From NCBI GenBank assembly GCA_004347695.1, contig SLTK01000009.1, positions 687,744 to 751,743 on the forward strand: DNA of 64,000 bases, read 5' to 3'. Source of the stretch: Chloroflexota bacterium. GTDB taxonomy: Bacteria; Chloroflexota; Anaerolineae; Anaerolineales; Anaerolineaceae. Below the pieces are notes generated by a model. The model was not told the DNA's origin, searched no databases, and saw nothing but the letters and a program-made list of their open reading frames with translations. Shown in pieces: positions 43,611 through 53,501 of this stretch. The translations under genes were made by a program, and so were the position numbers. Each line of letters opens with the position of its first letter. Positions within the stretch are counted from its first letter, which is position 1.

Positions 43611-45185
43611 ATGGCTACCCTTTCCACCGTTCCTGATAAACCGATCTGGTTGCACCGCATCGCTGTTTTGTTGTTGATCATCCTGGCGGTGGGCGGAGCA
43701 GCGCTTATTTTATACGCAACAGAAATCGGACCCTGGGCGTATAGCGACTCGACGGCCTACCTTGTCACCGCGAAGAACATCAACGAGGGACGTGGAATTG
43801 TGCTGCAAAACCCGGAAGGGGAATTCGAGCTCATCCCTTTACATCCGCCATTATTTCCATTGGCCGTCAGTTTGCCTATGGTGTTTGGCGTCAGCGCCTT
43901 GCAGTCCAGTCGTTGGTTGAATGCCATCCTTTTCGGGTTAACCATTTTTCTGGCTGGCTGGTCAACCTTTACCTTTACCCGCTCCTACTGGCTGGCAGGC
44001 GGGGCAGTCAGCCTGATTTTATTGAGTTATTCGCCGGTGCGAGCATATTCCGGGGCAATGTCGGAGGGGCTTTTTTTGTTTCTCGCATTTTCCAGCCTTT
44101 TTCTGCTGGCTTATGCTTTAACTGGCAAAATACATGCGATCCACTGGATTGTGCTGTCAGGCGTTCTGTCCGGGTTGGCAATTTTGGCGCGGTATACGGG
44201 GCTGGCACTGCTGGTAGTTGGCCCTTTCATGATTCTCGTTTGCGGCAGCCCGGTCATAAAATCACGCCTCAAGCAGATTTTAGCCTTTCTCGCACCTGGC
44301 CTCTTTTTTCCAGCGCTCTGGGTGGTTCCGCTGTTTCTTTCGACGCGCACTTTTGGCAACCGGCCAGTGGGTGATTTAACCAACATTTTGCCAAAATTCC
44401 GCCAGTACTTCCAGAGTTTTATGGATGTCGTCGGCTCATGGCTGCCGTTTTTCTACCGCGGCAATCACATTCTTTCCCCCACCTGGAAATTGATCCTGGC
44501 TGGAACAATCGGAATCGGCTTGATCAGCGCTGCTTATGTCGTTCTACGCCGAAGAAAACAAATGTTAAATGAAAATGGGCTCCTCACCTGGGGGCTGACA
44601 TTGTTGGTCTTTATTGCGGCATATATTGCCCTGCACCTCGGGGCGTATACTTCTGCTTCCACTCAGCCGGATGTGGATGAACGACTGTTGCTGCCGATAT
44701 TTATCGCTTCAGCACTTTTACTCCCCGTCGCCTTTGCCTTTACCAGCCGGCTCATCAAGCCGCGTTGGCTTGGGGGAATAACATTCGTAGCGCTGGCGCT
44801 GATTACTGTCTGGTATTTTCATGCAAAATTACAGGATTACCTATTCTTAATGAATCATTATGGCGTGGGTTATACCAGCAAGCGTTGGAATGAAAATCCC
44901 ATTTTCGACCAAATCATGGATCTGGATGAAAACCAGGCATTAAGCTCGAACGTCCCTGGTCTGGTATTGTTTTACACCGGCCGGTTCCCGGATAATATCG
45001 AACGGAGCACGATGCCCAAATCCTATGATATGGACCTTCCAGCCGATCATGGACTGGTGCTTTTTAATCTTGAAGGCCAGCAAGCGCTTGGCAGCGCTTA
45101 TGACAGCGTCGTCGCCACAGCCCGGGAACGTTACCGGATCTATTATGAGGATAACGAGGGAACCATTTTCCTCCCTCGCGAATAA
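43611..45185 (+). CDS. GT-C-type polytopic membrane protein, putative glycosyltransferase
   Basis: The 524-residue protein has about ten to twelve membrane segments and an early extracytoplasmic loop with AYSDSTAYLVTAKNINEGRG then LHPPLFPLA, the pattern of family 39-like GT-C transferases where an acidic residue binds the lipid-phosphate sugar donor. It probably transfers a sugar from a polyprenyl carrier to an acceptor outside the membrane. The ATG at 43611 is chosen because GAGGTGATC lies about 7 nt before it. The C-terminal 100 residues are soluble. It converges on the nucleoside phosphorylase with 12 nt between stops. Confidence 0.8.
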   Translation: MATLSTVPDKPIWLHRIAVLLLIILAVGGAALILYATEIGPWAYSDSTAYLVTAKNINEGRGIVLQNPEGEFELIPLHPPLFPLAVSLPMVFGVSALQSSRWLNAILFGLTIFLAGWSTFTFTRSYWLAGGAVSLILLSYSPVRAYSGAMSEGLFLFLAFSSLFLLAYALTGKIHAIHWIVLSGVLSGLAILARYTGLALLVVGPFMILVCGSPVIKSRLKQILAFLAPGLFFPALWVVPLFLSTRTFGNRPVGDLTNILPKFRQYFQSFMDVVGSWLPFFYRGNHILSPTWKLILAGTIGIGLISAAYVVLRRRKQMLNENGLLTWGLTLLVFIAAYIALHLGAYTSASTQPDVDERLLLPIFIASALLLPVAFAFTSRLIKPRWLGGITFVALALITVWYFHAKLQDYLFLMNHYGVGYTSKRWNENPIFDQIMDLDENQALSSNVPGLVLFYTGRFPDNIERSTMPKSYDMDLPADHGLVLFNLEGQQALGSAYDSVVATARERYRIYYEDNEGTIFLPRE

Positions 45186-45197
45186 AATTGAACGGAT

Positions 45198-45956
45198 TTA
45201 TTCGCCGCGATCCAGGCGGATCAAGCGTTTGATTGCCTCTACTGCAACGTGGATCATGGCTTCCGGGGAAGCCTTTTTGGCTTTGAGCGTCTCGGTATCG
45301 CTGCCAACCACGGTCAATACAGCCCCTGCTCGTTTTCGATAGATGCTGGAAAGGATAAAGATCGCCGAGGCTTCCATTTCAGAGCAAATGGCGCCGCCAG
45401 CCACCCATGCCTTCCAGCGCGCTTTCAACTCATCGGCTATTGGCATGCGGTCGGGTTCAATCTCCCCGTAAAAATTATCCTTGGTATGCGAGATGCCCAA
45501 CTGACAGCCGATACCAAGCTTTCCGGCAGCCGCAACCAGTGCGTTGACAACCGTCAAATCGGCCACTGCCGGGTATTCAAGCGGCAAATACTGGCGGGTG
45601 GTGCCTTCATCGCGAATTGCCCCGGTGACAATCGCCACGTCCCCCAATTCCATCCCCGGTTGCATGGCGCCGGCGGTGCCAACGCGGATGAAAGTGTCAG
45701 CACCTACCGCGATCAGCTCCTCTACTGCAATGGCAGTCGAAGGGCAGCCCATGCCGGTTGACACAACCGAAACCAATTCGCCCAGTAATTTACCTGTATA
45801 AACCATATGTTCACGGTTTGAGGAAACAAAATGCGGCTCATCCAGGTAGGCAGCTATTTTCTCGACCCGCCCGGGGTCGCCAGGCAGCAGAACATAGCGC
45901 CCAACATCCCCCGGTTTAACGTGAACATGATATTGAAGCTTATATGTATTTTTCAT
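45198..45956 (-). CDS. Uridine phosphorylase family protein
   Basis: The 252-residue protein is a NP-I phosphorylase: VLLPGDPGRVEKIA (phosphate site), STGMGCPSTAIAVEELI, FIRVGTAGAMQPGMELGDV, RDEGTTRQYLPLEYPA, and ICSEMEASAIFIL (ribose-binding Met-Glu). The order and the GTTRQYLP block favour uridine phosphorylase over purine nucleoside phosphorylase. It splits uridine to uracil and ribose-1-phosphate for salvage. The start is ATG at 45956 with AGGAGAAGGA upstream; the frame is open beyond but lacks a ribosome site. Confidence 0.9.
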   Translation of the reverse strand: MKNTYKLQYHVHVKPGDVGRYVLLPGDPGRVEKIAAYLDEPHFVSSNREHMVYTGKLLGELVSVVSTGMGCPSTAIAVEELIAVGADTFIRVGTAGAMQPGMELGDVAIVTGAIRDEGTTRQYLPLEYPAVADLTVVNALVAAAGKLGIGCQLGISHTKDNFYGEIEPDRMPIADELKARWKAWVAGGAICSEMEASAIFILSSIYRKRAGAVLTVVGSDTETLKAKKASPEAMIHVAVEAIKRLIRLDRGE

Positions 45957-46254
45957 GGCATCCTTCTCCTGCTGTGGCATGGGATAGAGTAGATACCCCT
46001 CTGTAGAATGGCGTTTTTTGAAACAAAAAGAAATCAAAACCGGGTTGACCAGCGGCTCCTTATTTTAGCATCGACCGTTCAATCCGGCGAAAAATCCATG
46101 CAGTTTATGCAGTGTCAGTGCATAGCGAAGCATTCTCACCCATGTGTCCATGATCCCGTTCCCATGGACAAATATTTTGTCTGTTCGCGCGAGTTGCTTT
46201 ACAGCTACGCGATTCGCTATGACTACGCAGTTCTCGACTCAAGCTGCCTGCTGA

Positions 46255-47679
46255 CTACGGTGTATATTCATAAGCGCCTGCGTCCGGGGCAGCGCCAGAA
46301 TAACTTTCTCCCAGGATTTCCCCCAGGTCGATTGCCGGTGAAGTCGCTAATGGGCGATAATCATGGTTCGCGCTGTTCACAAAGGCTGGCGCTGCGCTTA
46401 AACTATGGAGGTCGTAACCCGTCCATAATTGAAATTCGGACAGCAGCATTGTATTACCCTGGTTATACACATACGCCAGACTGTCCCCGCGAATGGAATC
46501 GCTGCCCGGGTTATAAACCAGGTTATGATCAATCTCGACCGTGGCAGGCATTGCGGTACCGATGGAATAAACACGGCCGTTAATCGCAATGTTATTCACA
46601 ATACGCAAGCCTTCGATCGAGGCCCCATACTGACCATCAAAGTGCGTCAGATAAAAAACGTATTCGTCCAGGCCATCGAAGATGTTATGGGCAAACAGAC
46701 TGTTCGAAGCACAACGCAGGATCAATCCCTGCTGGCGGCTGCCGCGATAAACGATATTGCGAACAAAAGAGATCGACGAACAGACTGCCTGGTCTTTCGT
46801 GCCTGTTTCCAGTACGGTTTCGTTATCCCAGATTTCATTACCGATCACGGCGACGTTGCCGCCGGCGTACACTTCGAAAGCCGCGCCTTCCGGATCCACC
46901 TTATCAATCGAGTGGTTGTTCCATAAACGGTTGCCAATCGCGGTCACCGGTCCGGTAGTCCGGTAAAAAGTCACCCCAATTGCTCCACGGCCGCCGTCCA
47001 CCTCGCGAAAATTGTCATGAATCTGGTTACCAGTAATTACTACACCGCTGCTGCCGTAACGGATTTCGATGGCGTTGGCATTGCGGAAAAGATCATTTCC
47101 TTCCACCAGCACATCGGTAACATTTTTTGTAACCACACCAAAACCCTGGTTGTCAAAAAAGGTGCTGTTACGCACCGTCACATCCCGCGAGCCCTCGATA
47201 TACACCCCCACTCCGTACTGCTTCCAGTTGTCGTGGAAGGACAGTCCAGTGATGTGAATATTACTGGAATTCATGATTTTTGCGGTATACGTGTTGGTGC
47301 CATCCGGCAAGATACTCGGTGTTTCACCCGGGTATCCCGAGATAGTCAGGTTCGTTCGTTCGACCACAAAACCGGTGTAATTGCCCGCCCTGACATAAAT
47401 TGTGGCGCCGGATGGTGCACTACCGATGGCGTGTTGCAGCGTGCGCCATGGCGCGTTAAACGTACCGGGATTTGAATCCGACCCACTTTCAGCAACATAA
47501 AAACCGCTGTCACTCCGCATGACAAGCGGGATAAAGATGCGGGGTTGGTCTGGGGGTTGAGATTGAAGGGCTTTGGTTTGGATTGCTTCTTTGTTTAAAG
47601 CAGACTTCTCCGCAGAAAGCGGGTTGAAAAGGGTGCTCAATAAAGTGAGCACGACCAGGAATGTGATTTGGAATGACAT
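46255..47679 (-). CDS. Exported right-handed parallel beta-helix protein
   Basis: The 474-residue protein starts with a signal peptide (FQITFLVVLTLLSTLF, residues 3-18). A linker containing PRIFIPLVMR, a pattern I associate with exported Anaerolineae proteins, precedes YVAESGSDSNPGTFNAPWRTLQHA, the usual entry to pectate-lyase-like beta-helices. Repeated coils follow (NIHITGLSFHDN, DVTVRNSTFFDN, DVLVEGNDLFRN, GVVITGNQIHDN). The C-terminus has SPAIDLG and PDAGAYEY, frequent closers of this group. It may bind or cleave polysaccharide; no catalytic set is evident. The 298-nt spacer downstream (to 45957) has no gene. Confidence 0.85.
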   Translation of the reverse strand: MSFQITFLVVLTLLSTLFNPLSAEKSALNKEAIQTKALQSQPPDQPRIFIPLVMRSDSGFYVAESGSDSNPGTFNAPWRTLQHAIGSAPSGATIYVRAGNYTGFVVERTNLTISGYPGETPSILPDGTNTYTAKIMNSSNIHITGLSFHDNWKQYGVGVYIEGSRDVTVRNSTFFDNQGFGVVTKNVTDVLVEGNDLFRNANAIEIRYGSSGVVITGNQIHDNFREVDGGRGAIGVTFYRTTGPVTAIGNRLWNNHSIDKVDPEGAAFEVYAGGNVAVIGNEIWDNETVLETGTKDQAVCSSISFVRNIVYRGSRQQGLILRCASNSLFAHNIFDGLDEYVFYLTHFDGQYGASIEGLRIVNNIAINGRVYSIGTAMPATVEIDHNLVYNPGSDSIRGDSLAYVYNQGNTMLLSEFQLWTGYDLHSLSAAPAFVNSANHDYRPLATSPAIDLGEILGESYSGAAPDAGAYEYTP

Positions 47680-47820
47680 TATGCCGTACCAATAATGCGC
47701 GACTTCTACCCAGTTCGCAAAGATGATGAAAGCAAGTCGTCACAGGCTGAATCATTGTAACAACCTTTTACACCATCCCGCCTTTCATTTTTGTTATGGC
47801 AAATAAATCGGTTACGAATT

Positions 47821-48972
47821 TTAGATCAAGGCGCGAGCGAGACCAATCAACGCACCGCCGGCTATCAGCAGAGTGGTATTGAGCTTAAAACGCAGTAACA
47901 AAACCAGGGCCGCCAGCGCAAGGAGAATTGTCAACGGGTCGACCAGCGAAGCCCGCCCTAAGGCCCAGGTCACAGCCGCCATCAAACCAAGTGAAGCTGC
48001 GTTAACCCCATCCAGCAAGCCGCGCACCCAGACTGAACTACGAATTTTGGGAATCAATGGATTGGACAGCGCAACGAAAATAAAGGATGGCAGGAAGATT
48101 CCCAATGTTGCCAGCAACCCTCCCCTGACACCACCCAGCAAATAGCCGATAAAGGTGGCAGTGGTAAATAACGGTCCCGGCGTCACCTGCCCAACTGCAA
48201 CCGCGTCCAGTAGCTGCTGGCTGGTCAACCAGCCGTAGCGCACCACAAAATCGGAATGCAAAAAGGCCAGCAGCACGTAGCCGCCACCGTAGAGGATCGC
48301 GCCGATTTTCAGAAAGGTCAAAAACATCAACGGAAGACCAAACGCGGTCGAAGCTGCCGCAGGCAGACTCAGCCATTTTAATGCACCGGCGACAGGGAAG
48401 ATCATCGCGCTGTTGGACTTCCTGGCTGCCCGCTGCAAGTTGCTGCCCGCCATCACCACCAGACCGCCGGCAAGCAGCAGGACGAGTTCATTCACGCCGG
48501 CAAAGTACAAGCCAAACACGGCCAGTCCGACGAACAACAGGAATATCCCTTTAATTGCCTTCTTGCCGAGCGTCCACAACGCCTGCAGAATAATGGCGAT
48601 TACCACCGGCTTGATGCCGTATAACAACCAGCCAGCCTGCGGGGTGGCGCCGTACTGGACGTACACCCAGGCCAGCGCCAGTACCATTCCGACTGCCGGC
48701 AGGATGAAACAGGCGCCGCCCAGGATCAACCCGGCCCAGCCCGCGCGTAAATAACCGATATGAATGGCCATCTCGGTTGAGTTAGGTCCGGGAATAAGGT
48801 TGGTAGCCCCAACCAGATCAAGAAATTCCTCATCGGTCAGCCATTTACGGCGCACCACCACTTCATCATGCATGATGGCGATGTGCGCTGCCGGTCCGCC
48901 AAACGCTGTAAAGCCCATCCGCAGAAATAGGAGGGCGACCTGTTTAATGCGCTCGGCTTTTGATTCGGTCAT
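47821..48972 (-). CDS. chrA: Chromate transporter ChrA
   Basis: The 383-residue protein is a two-domain CHR transporter. Each half has the motif: FGGPAAHIA ... NLIPGPNSTEMAIHIGY in the first, and YGGGYVLLAF ... GQVTPGPLFTTATFIGY in the second. About ten membrane segments are expected. In characterised members it expels chromate; many environmental homologues are untested. The ATG is at 48972. No regulator such as chrB is adjacent. Confidence 0.92.
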   Translation of the reverse strand: MTESKAERIKQVALLFLRMGFTAFGGPAAHIAIMHDEVVVRRKWLTDEEFLDLVGATNLIPGPNSTEMAIHIGYLRAGWAGLILGGACFILPAVGMVLALAWVYVQYGATPQAGWLLYGIKPVVIAIILQALWTLGKKAIKGIFLLFVGLAVFGLYFAGVNELVLLLAGGLVVMAGSNLQRAARKSNSAMIFPVAGALKWLSLPAAASTAFGLPLMFLTFLKIGAILYGGGYVLLAFLHSDFVVRYGWLTSQQLLDAVAVGQVTPGPLFTTATFIGYLLGGVRGGLLATLGIFLPSFIFVALSNPLIPKIRSSVWVRGLLDGVNAASLGLMAAVTWALGRASLVDPLTILLALAALVLLLRFKLNTTLLIAGGALIGLARALI

Positions 48973-49005
48973 GGATGAGTACGAAGAAGAGGCATAAAGG
49001 AAAAA

Positions 49006-49992
49006 TTATTTCAACGGGGCAGTTGTAATTTTGCCGGTTTCTGCATCCATCCACCAGCTCCTGCTGTTCCAATCCATGACCAGCACTTTGCCGTCAGGGC
49101 TCCACTGCAGTGCCCGGACGTAATCTTCTCCCTGGTACAACAACTTCACCTTCGAATCTGCCAATTGCACGATCATTAAATAAAACGTCACCTCAGGATT
49201 ATCGCAGATATTCGCAGAGCTTATTGCCAGAATCAAGCTTTCCCCATCCGGTGACCAAATAATGTTCCCGCCCTGTGCATTTTCGCTGTCCGGTACCTCT
49301 GGCAAGAGTACGACTTTTTGCTCAATCTTTGTTTGGATATCCAGCAGCACCAATGCTAATGGGCCAGATACAGTTGTATAAGCCTGGATTTTTTCATCCG
49401 GTGAGAACGCATGACCCCGCCCGGTTGCCATCTCGATGGTCTCGACCTTGCCAGTCTGGGTATCCAACTGCAACCAGCGTTGGTCAGTCGGGAAAATTTC
49501 ACTGCATCCATCACTTGCAATCGATTCAACGTAATAAAAATAACGACTATCGGCGGACCATCGTTTGGCCATTGGGAAAACATACCCCAACCCGTCGCCT
49601 TTATAATCCATTGGCGTCCAAACCACGCTTTTATCTTTGTTGAAGACCCGCAAAGATACCCGGTAGCCATCGGGCAAGGTCTCGAAGTCCGGCAGTGCGG
49701 TCCAGTTGCCGTCCGGGGAGACCACCGACTGGTCTGTGAAGGTGCCTTCAGGCGGCGCAGGTGTGATCAATCGCGGGGTAGGCGTATATTGTGGGATAAG
49801 CGTAATGTAAGGCGTAGCCGTTGTTTCCTGGGTAGGAATTAACGACGGCGCAATCACTTTTGTGGTTGGCGATGCCTCAGCAGGAGGCAAACTGGTTTCC
49901 TGCGGCGTGGCAGTGCAGCCAGCCAGAACTGCCAGTGCCAAAATGATCAAGCAGAGTTGGCCCCCCAACTTTTTGATATGACTCTCGTGCAT
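49006..49992 (-). CDS. Lipoprotein with TolB/WD-like beta-propeller repeats
   Basis: The start at ATG 49992 (GGAGGC upstream) gives a lipoprotein signal ending in LAVLAGC, with Cys as the lipid-modified residue. A Thr/Pro-rich linker (PTPRLITPAPPEG) leads to a propeller with blades such as VSPDGNWTALPDF, KRWSADSRYFYYV, AFSPDEKIQAYT, IWSPDGESLILA and QWSPDGKVLVMDW. Such proteins usually bind a partner at the outer face of the membrane. The specific role is unknown. It lies 34 nt after chrA's start on the same strand, but upstream in transcription. Confidence 0.8.
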   Translation of the reverse strand: MHESHIKKLGGQLCLIILALAVLAGCTATPQETSLPPAEASPTTKVIAPSLIPTQETTATPYITLIPQYTPTPRLITPAPPEGTFTDQSVVSPDGNWTALPDFETLPDGYRVSLRVFNKDKSVVWTPMDYKGDGLGYVFPMAKRWSADSRYFYYVESIASDGCSEIFPTDQRWLQLDTQTGKVETIEMATGRGHAFSPDEKIQAYTTVSGPLALVLLDIQTKIEQKVVLLPEVPDSENAQGGNIIWSPDGESLILAISSANICDNPEVTFYLMIVQLADSKVKLLYQGEDYVRALQWSPDGKVLVMDWNSRSWWMDAETGKITTAPLK

Positions 49993-50075
49993 TACGCCTC
50001 CGGCAGCAGGATTCCCGCCCACAGCTAAAAAAATTATCGGTCAAACGCTGAACTAACATCAAAATTATACACAAC

Positions 50076-50894
50076 TTAACCAGACTTCCACCCCCATGAA
50101 AATAGCGCTGGGATGGATACGAAAAGCCCTTCTGGCGTCATGAAAGCCATCAATTCTTCCATGTGTTCTTTTTCGATCTGATTTCGCAGTTCCGGCGTCA
50201 ATTGCTTCAACGGTTCTCCCTCCAATCCGGTGACGATATCGTTCCAGCGCTCGCCCACAGTTGGGATAAAGTAGCCAAGCTGTTCGAATTGCACCTCGAT
50301 CTTGCTAAAGCCCGACCCCCGCAAAACGGCCTGGCAGTCTGCCGGGGTTTCCAGGCGTTTGACAGGTAGAGATGCCGGCATTAAACCATGCTGCTTCAAG
50401 CGGTTGATCCACAGCCCGATCAGCGGTTCAAAAAGCCCAGCCCCAAAACTAGAAAATCCGATCGAGCCGCCGGGTTTGAGAACCCGCTGCCACTCACGCA
50501 ATGCAGCGATCATGTCCGGCATAAAAAACAACCCAAGCGAGCAAATCACATGATCGAAAAAACTATCTGGGAAATCCAAGTGTTCGGCATCCCCCTCGTA
50601 AACTTCAACATTTTGCAGCCTGGCTTCATTGACTTTCCGCCGGGCATGCGCCAGCATTGCAGGCGACAAATCAACGCCTACCACTTTGCCCTTCTCGCCA
50701 ACGATCTGGGCGGCGGCAATTGCGGCAGCGCCGGTTCCCGTGGCAACGTCCAAAACGGCATCGCCGCTCTTGAGATGGGTCAGTTCCACCAGACGCAACG
50801 TTATTTGCTTGAGAAACATGATTTGATCGTATGTGCCGGACAGGTTCGAGAAGCGTTCCTTCACTTCCAGTTTGATTTCCTCAGGTGGTTTCAT
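50076..50894 (-). CDS. SAM-dependent methyltransferase, UbiE/MenG-like
   Basis: The 272-residue class I methyltransferase has motif I AVLDVATGTGAAAIAAA, VVGVDLSPAML, the post-II acidic loop EGDAEHLDFPD and VLKPGGSIGFSSFG. It resembles UbiE-type small-molecule C-methyltransferases, but the C-terminus is longer and no quinone genes are near. The start is ATG at 50894 with GGGAG 6 nt before it; an upstream frame extension lacks a ribosome site. Substrate unknown. Confidence 0.8.
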   Translation of the reverse strand: MKPPEEIKLEVKERFSNLSGTYDQIMFLKQITLRLVELTHLKSGDAVLDVATGTGAAAIAAAQIVGEKGKVVGVDLSPAMLAHARRKVNEARLQNVEVYEGDAEHLDFPDSFFDHVICSLGLFFMPDMIAALREWQRVLKPGGSIGFSSFGAGLFEPLIGLWINRLKQHGLMPASLPVKRLETPADCQAVLRGSGFSKIEVQFEQLGYFIPTVGERWNDIVTGLEGEPLKQLTPELRNQIEKEHMEELMAFMTPEGLFVSIPALFSWGWKSG

Positions 50895-51222
50895 TTTTTC
50901 TCCCACAAAATAGATAGATTCATACACCCCTACTCTCCATTGATTTTTTATATCCACATTTGTTGACTGAGTCAATCATGATTTTTAAGATCACCTGACT
51001 GGAAGAACCTCAATAACCTTTTCACACATTTGATTTCATTGCACATTGAATTACTAAAAATAAAAAGTTATTGAATTGACCTGATCTGTCTTCAATACCA
51101 GCACGAAGAGAATCCCAGCAAGAAGAGAATCAATGAAACCACATTTATGGTTAGGTAATTACCGGCACCTAAAGTATTTTTCTCGTATAATTTAGGGTGT
51201 GAGCTACTAAAATGAGGCGATT
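50895..51222. other. AT-rich spacer with a short direct repeat
   Basis: No gene is seen. AGCACGAAGAGAATC is followed after a few bases by AGCAAGAAGAGAATC near 51101-51132. A perfect TATAAT at 51186-51191 is the likely -10 of the mntA-hepT operon, with no strong -35. Confidence 0.55.
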
Positions 51223-51525
51223 ATGCCAAACCGAGAAATAAGAATATCAAAAAAGAAAATAAAGGATTTTTGCCAAAGGTATAAAGTGCAGCGTTTGGCG
51301 TTATTTGGTTCAGTTCTCCGTGAAGATTTTCGCCCGGAAAGCGATGTTGACGTATTGGTGGCATTCGATCCAAATGCTCGCCCAACATTCATGACATTAG
51401 GAAAAATGAAACGCGAGTTATCTGAGCTTTTTCAAAGACCAGTTGATTTAGTGCCGCAGGAAGGGCTTAAGCCTGTCATTCAAGAAGCAGTTCTTTCTAC
51501 TGCACTGGAAGTTTATGCGTCCTGA
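51223..51525 (+). CDS. mntA: MntA-type nucleotidyltransferase antitoxin
   Basis: The 100-residue minimal nucleotidyltransferase has the motif GS (29-30) followed by DVD (41-43), which binds the metals and NTP. MntA antitoxins neutralise HepT by adding AMP residues to a tyrosine of the toxin. The next gene overlaps by 11 nt and is HepT-like, as expected. A GAGGCG site and a TATAAT box precede it. Composition is more AT-rich than the core, as usual for mobile toxin-antitoxin pairs. Confidence 0.92.
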   Translation: MPNREIRISKKKIKDFCQRYKVQRLALFGSVLREDFRPESDVDVLVAFDPNARPTFMTLGKMKRELSELFQRPVDLVPQEGLKPVIQEAVLSTALEVYAS

Positions 51526-51862
51526 AAAACTCTACCTTATTGATATCGTTGAGGCTGCTGAAGCGATACAACGCTTCTGTGAGCCAATTAATGAAGAAAT
51601 ATTTCTCAAAGATGAGCTGCGCCAAAGCGCTGTCTTGCAGAAATTGATTGTAATCGGAGAAGCTGCTTCGCGGTTGCCAGTTGATTTTAAGAAAGCGCAT
51701 ATTGAAATAGAATGGGAAGACATTGTGGGCTTTCGAAACATTGCTGTACACGAATATTTCGCCATACTCTGGCCGATTGTGTGGAACACAACGAACCAGG
51801 ACATTCCAGAATTATATAAGAAAATAATGACCATCCTGACCAATGAATATCAAGAGGATTGA
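51515..51862 (+). CDS. hepT: HepT-type HEPN toxin
   Basis: The 115-residue all-helical protein has the HEPN ribonuclease motif R-x4-H-x-Y at R74, H79 and Y81 (sequence RNIAVHEY). The Tyr is the residue modified by MntA in characterised systems. Free toxin cleaves RNA and arrests growth. Its ATG lies inside the end of mntA, so translation is coupled. Confidence 0.92.
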   Translation: MRPEKLYLIDIVEAAEAIQRFCEPINEEIFLKDELRQSAVLQKLIVIGEAASRLPVDFKKAHIEIEWEDIVGFRNIAVHEYFAILWPIVWNTTNQDIPELYKKIMTILTNEYQED

Positions 51863-52113
51863 AACAACCTGTTAGCTGCCTCTAGCGTCGTACACGCCAC
51901 GGCGGATATCCACAATGAGAATAATCGACAACTTATCAATTACGACTTTAGATAAAAACTCCTAGACTTAGAGGCAGGAAATAATTCAAATTTTCGTTTT
52001 TTTTTATGCGGAGAACCAGTATTTTTCAGTTAAACGAGACCCTCCCTGACCCGAAGTTCATCCAGTAAGCTTTGTTTGTATTGGACTAAAGTTTTAAGAA
52101 ATCGGCTCGTCTG

Positions 52114-52836
52114 TTAATTGTTTCTGATTGCTACAGGATTAAAATTAGTGTGCTCATCAAACACATCTTCCCGCTCATTCCGCTTGAGAAAATTAACAGC
52201 CAGGTAAGTTAAGGGAGTCGCCAGCGTCTCGTAGGTTACTTTGAATAACCACTGGGAAAGGATCGAGGTCAACAGGAGGCCGGAGGGGAGAATACCCATG
52301 AATGCTATGGTAATGAAAACCGCTGAGTCCGCGCCCTGGCCGATAATAGTCGAACCAATCGTCCGAAGCCATAAGAACTTCCCCTTGGTCTTTAATTTCA
52401 ACTTTGCCAGGACAAATGAATTCAAGAACTCACCGATCAAATACGCGCAAAAGGATGCGACCAGCAGGCGCGGGGCAAAACCAAGAATGGCCGTATAGGC
52501 TTGCTGGGCGGTTGAAGGGGTGGAAAAATCCCCGGCGGACCAGAAAGACGCGGCGGGCAATACGCCGGCAGCATAAATCGCCGCAACGGCAAGGAGATTG
52601 CAGGCAAAGCCAATCCAGATTACTTTTCGGGCGTTTCGGTAACCGTAAACTTCGGTGAGGATGTCGCCAAAGATATAAGAAATGGGAAAGAGGATTACCG
52701 CCGCAGGCAAAACCAGGCTGCCAATTTGAACCAGCTTGACGGCAATGATGTTGGAAATGATCAATGTGGTCACAAAAATGGCCGTAACCAGTGTAAACCA
52801 GCGATACCCTTTTGGTTGGTCAGTCTCAATCGTCAT
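52114..52836 (-). CDS. Queuosine precursor transporter (YhhQ/VUT family)
   Basis: The 240-residue protein has six or so membrane segments and the family blocks SNIIAVKLVQIGSLVLPAAVILFPISYIFGDILTEVYGY and QGADSAVFITIAF. YhhQ-type carriers take up preQ0 or preQ1. It lies 4 nt after queF in the same direction, so the pair links uptake of preQ0 with its reduction. No de novo queC, queD or queE genes are in the window. Confidence 0.93.
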   Translation of the reverse strand: MTIETDQPKGYRWFTLVTAIFVTTLIISNIIAVKLVQIGSLVLPAAVILFPISYIFGDILTEVYGYRNARKVIWIGFACNLLAVAAIYAAGVLPAASFWSAGDFSTPSTAQQAYTAILGFAPRLLVASFCAYLIGEFLNSFVLAKLKLKTKGKFLWLRTIGSTIIGQGADSAVFITIAFMGILPSGLLLTSILSQWLFKVTYETLATPLTYLAVNFLKRNEREDVFDEHTNFNPVAIRNN

Positions 52837-52840
52837 GGGA

Positions 52841-53305
52841 TTAACTCAGTTCAACTTTCTGGCGGGTATCCAGCGCCTGTTGCAGCCACTGAGACCGCGC
52901 TTCTGGCGTTTTGGTCTTTTCCGCCTCCACCTTGATGCCAATTCCACCCCTGATATTAAAAACGCCGGCTACACGAATCCAATGCGGGTCGAGCACTTTG
53001 GCCAGATCATCCATGATCTGGTTCACCACATGTTCATGGAAGGCGCCTTCATTGCGATATGACCAGAGGTACAGTTTTAGAGATTTCGATTCGACCACCT
53101 TTTGGTCGGGAATATAGTTGATCTGGATGGTGGCAAAATCGGGCTGGCCCGTTATCGGGCACAAGCAGGTGAATTCGCTGGTTTCAAGGGTCACCAGGTA
53201 ATAACGGCCGGGTGCGCGATTGGGGAACGCCTCAAGTTTTTTGCCGGGTTGGGCAGGGCGCCCCAAAATCGTCAGTCCATCTGTTTCAGATGATTTGGAA
53301 GACAT
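52841..53305 (-). CDS. queF: NADPH-dependent 7-cyano-7-deazaguanine reductase
   Basis: The 154-residue single-domain enzyme has the QueF active site [14 protein letters not shown], with Cys49 matching the catalytic Cys of B. subtilis QueF, and the NADPH/substrate signature [20 protein letters not shown]. It reduces preQ0 to preQ1 on the way to queuosine. ATG 53305 is chosen because AAGGAG lies just upstream. I looked for a preQ1 riboswitch in the leader and saw no clear one. Confidence 0.95.
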   Translation of the reverse strand: MSSKSSETDGLTILGRPAQPGKKLEAFPNRAPGRYYLVTLETSEFTCLCPITGQPDFATIQINYIPDQKVVESKSLKLYLWSYRNEGAFHEHVVNQIMDDLAKVLDPHWIRVAGVFNIRGGIGIKVEAEKTKTPEARSQWLQQALDTRQKVELS

Positions 53306-53501
53306 AAAAACTCCTTCTGGAAAACAATTCATTTATCGCAGACATTTTAACCTAATAGAGGCGCACTTTGAATGATAAAAATTTAATCTTCCAAAACGAA
53401 GTAACGTAAAAAAGCTTGCGGCAGCATTCGCAGCGAAACCCTGGCATATCAGGATACACCCAGTACATGGGAAACTTGTCAGAGAAAACAACCGAAAATA
53501 G

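Noticed and set aside
53306..53500. preQ1 riboswitch in front of queF
   Set aside because: I could not find the short C-rich pseudoknot or the class II pattern in this leader.
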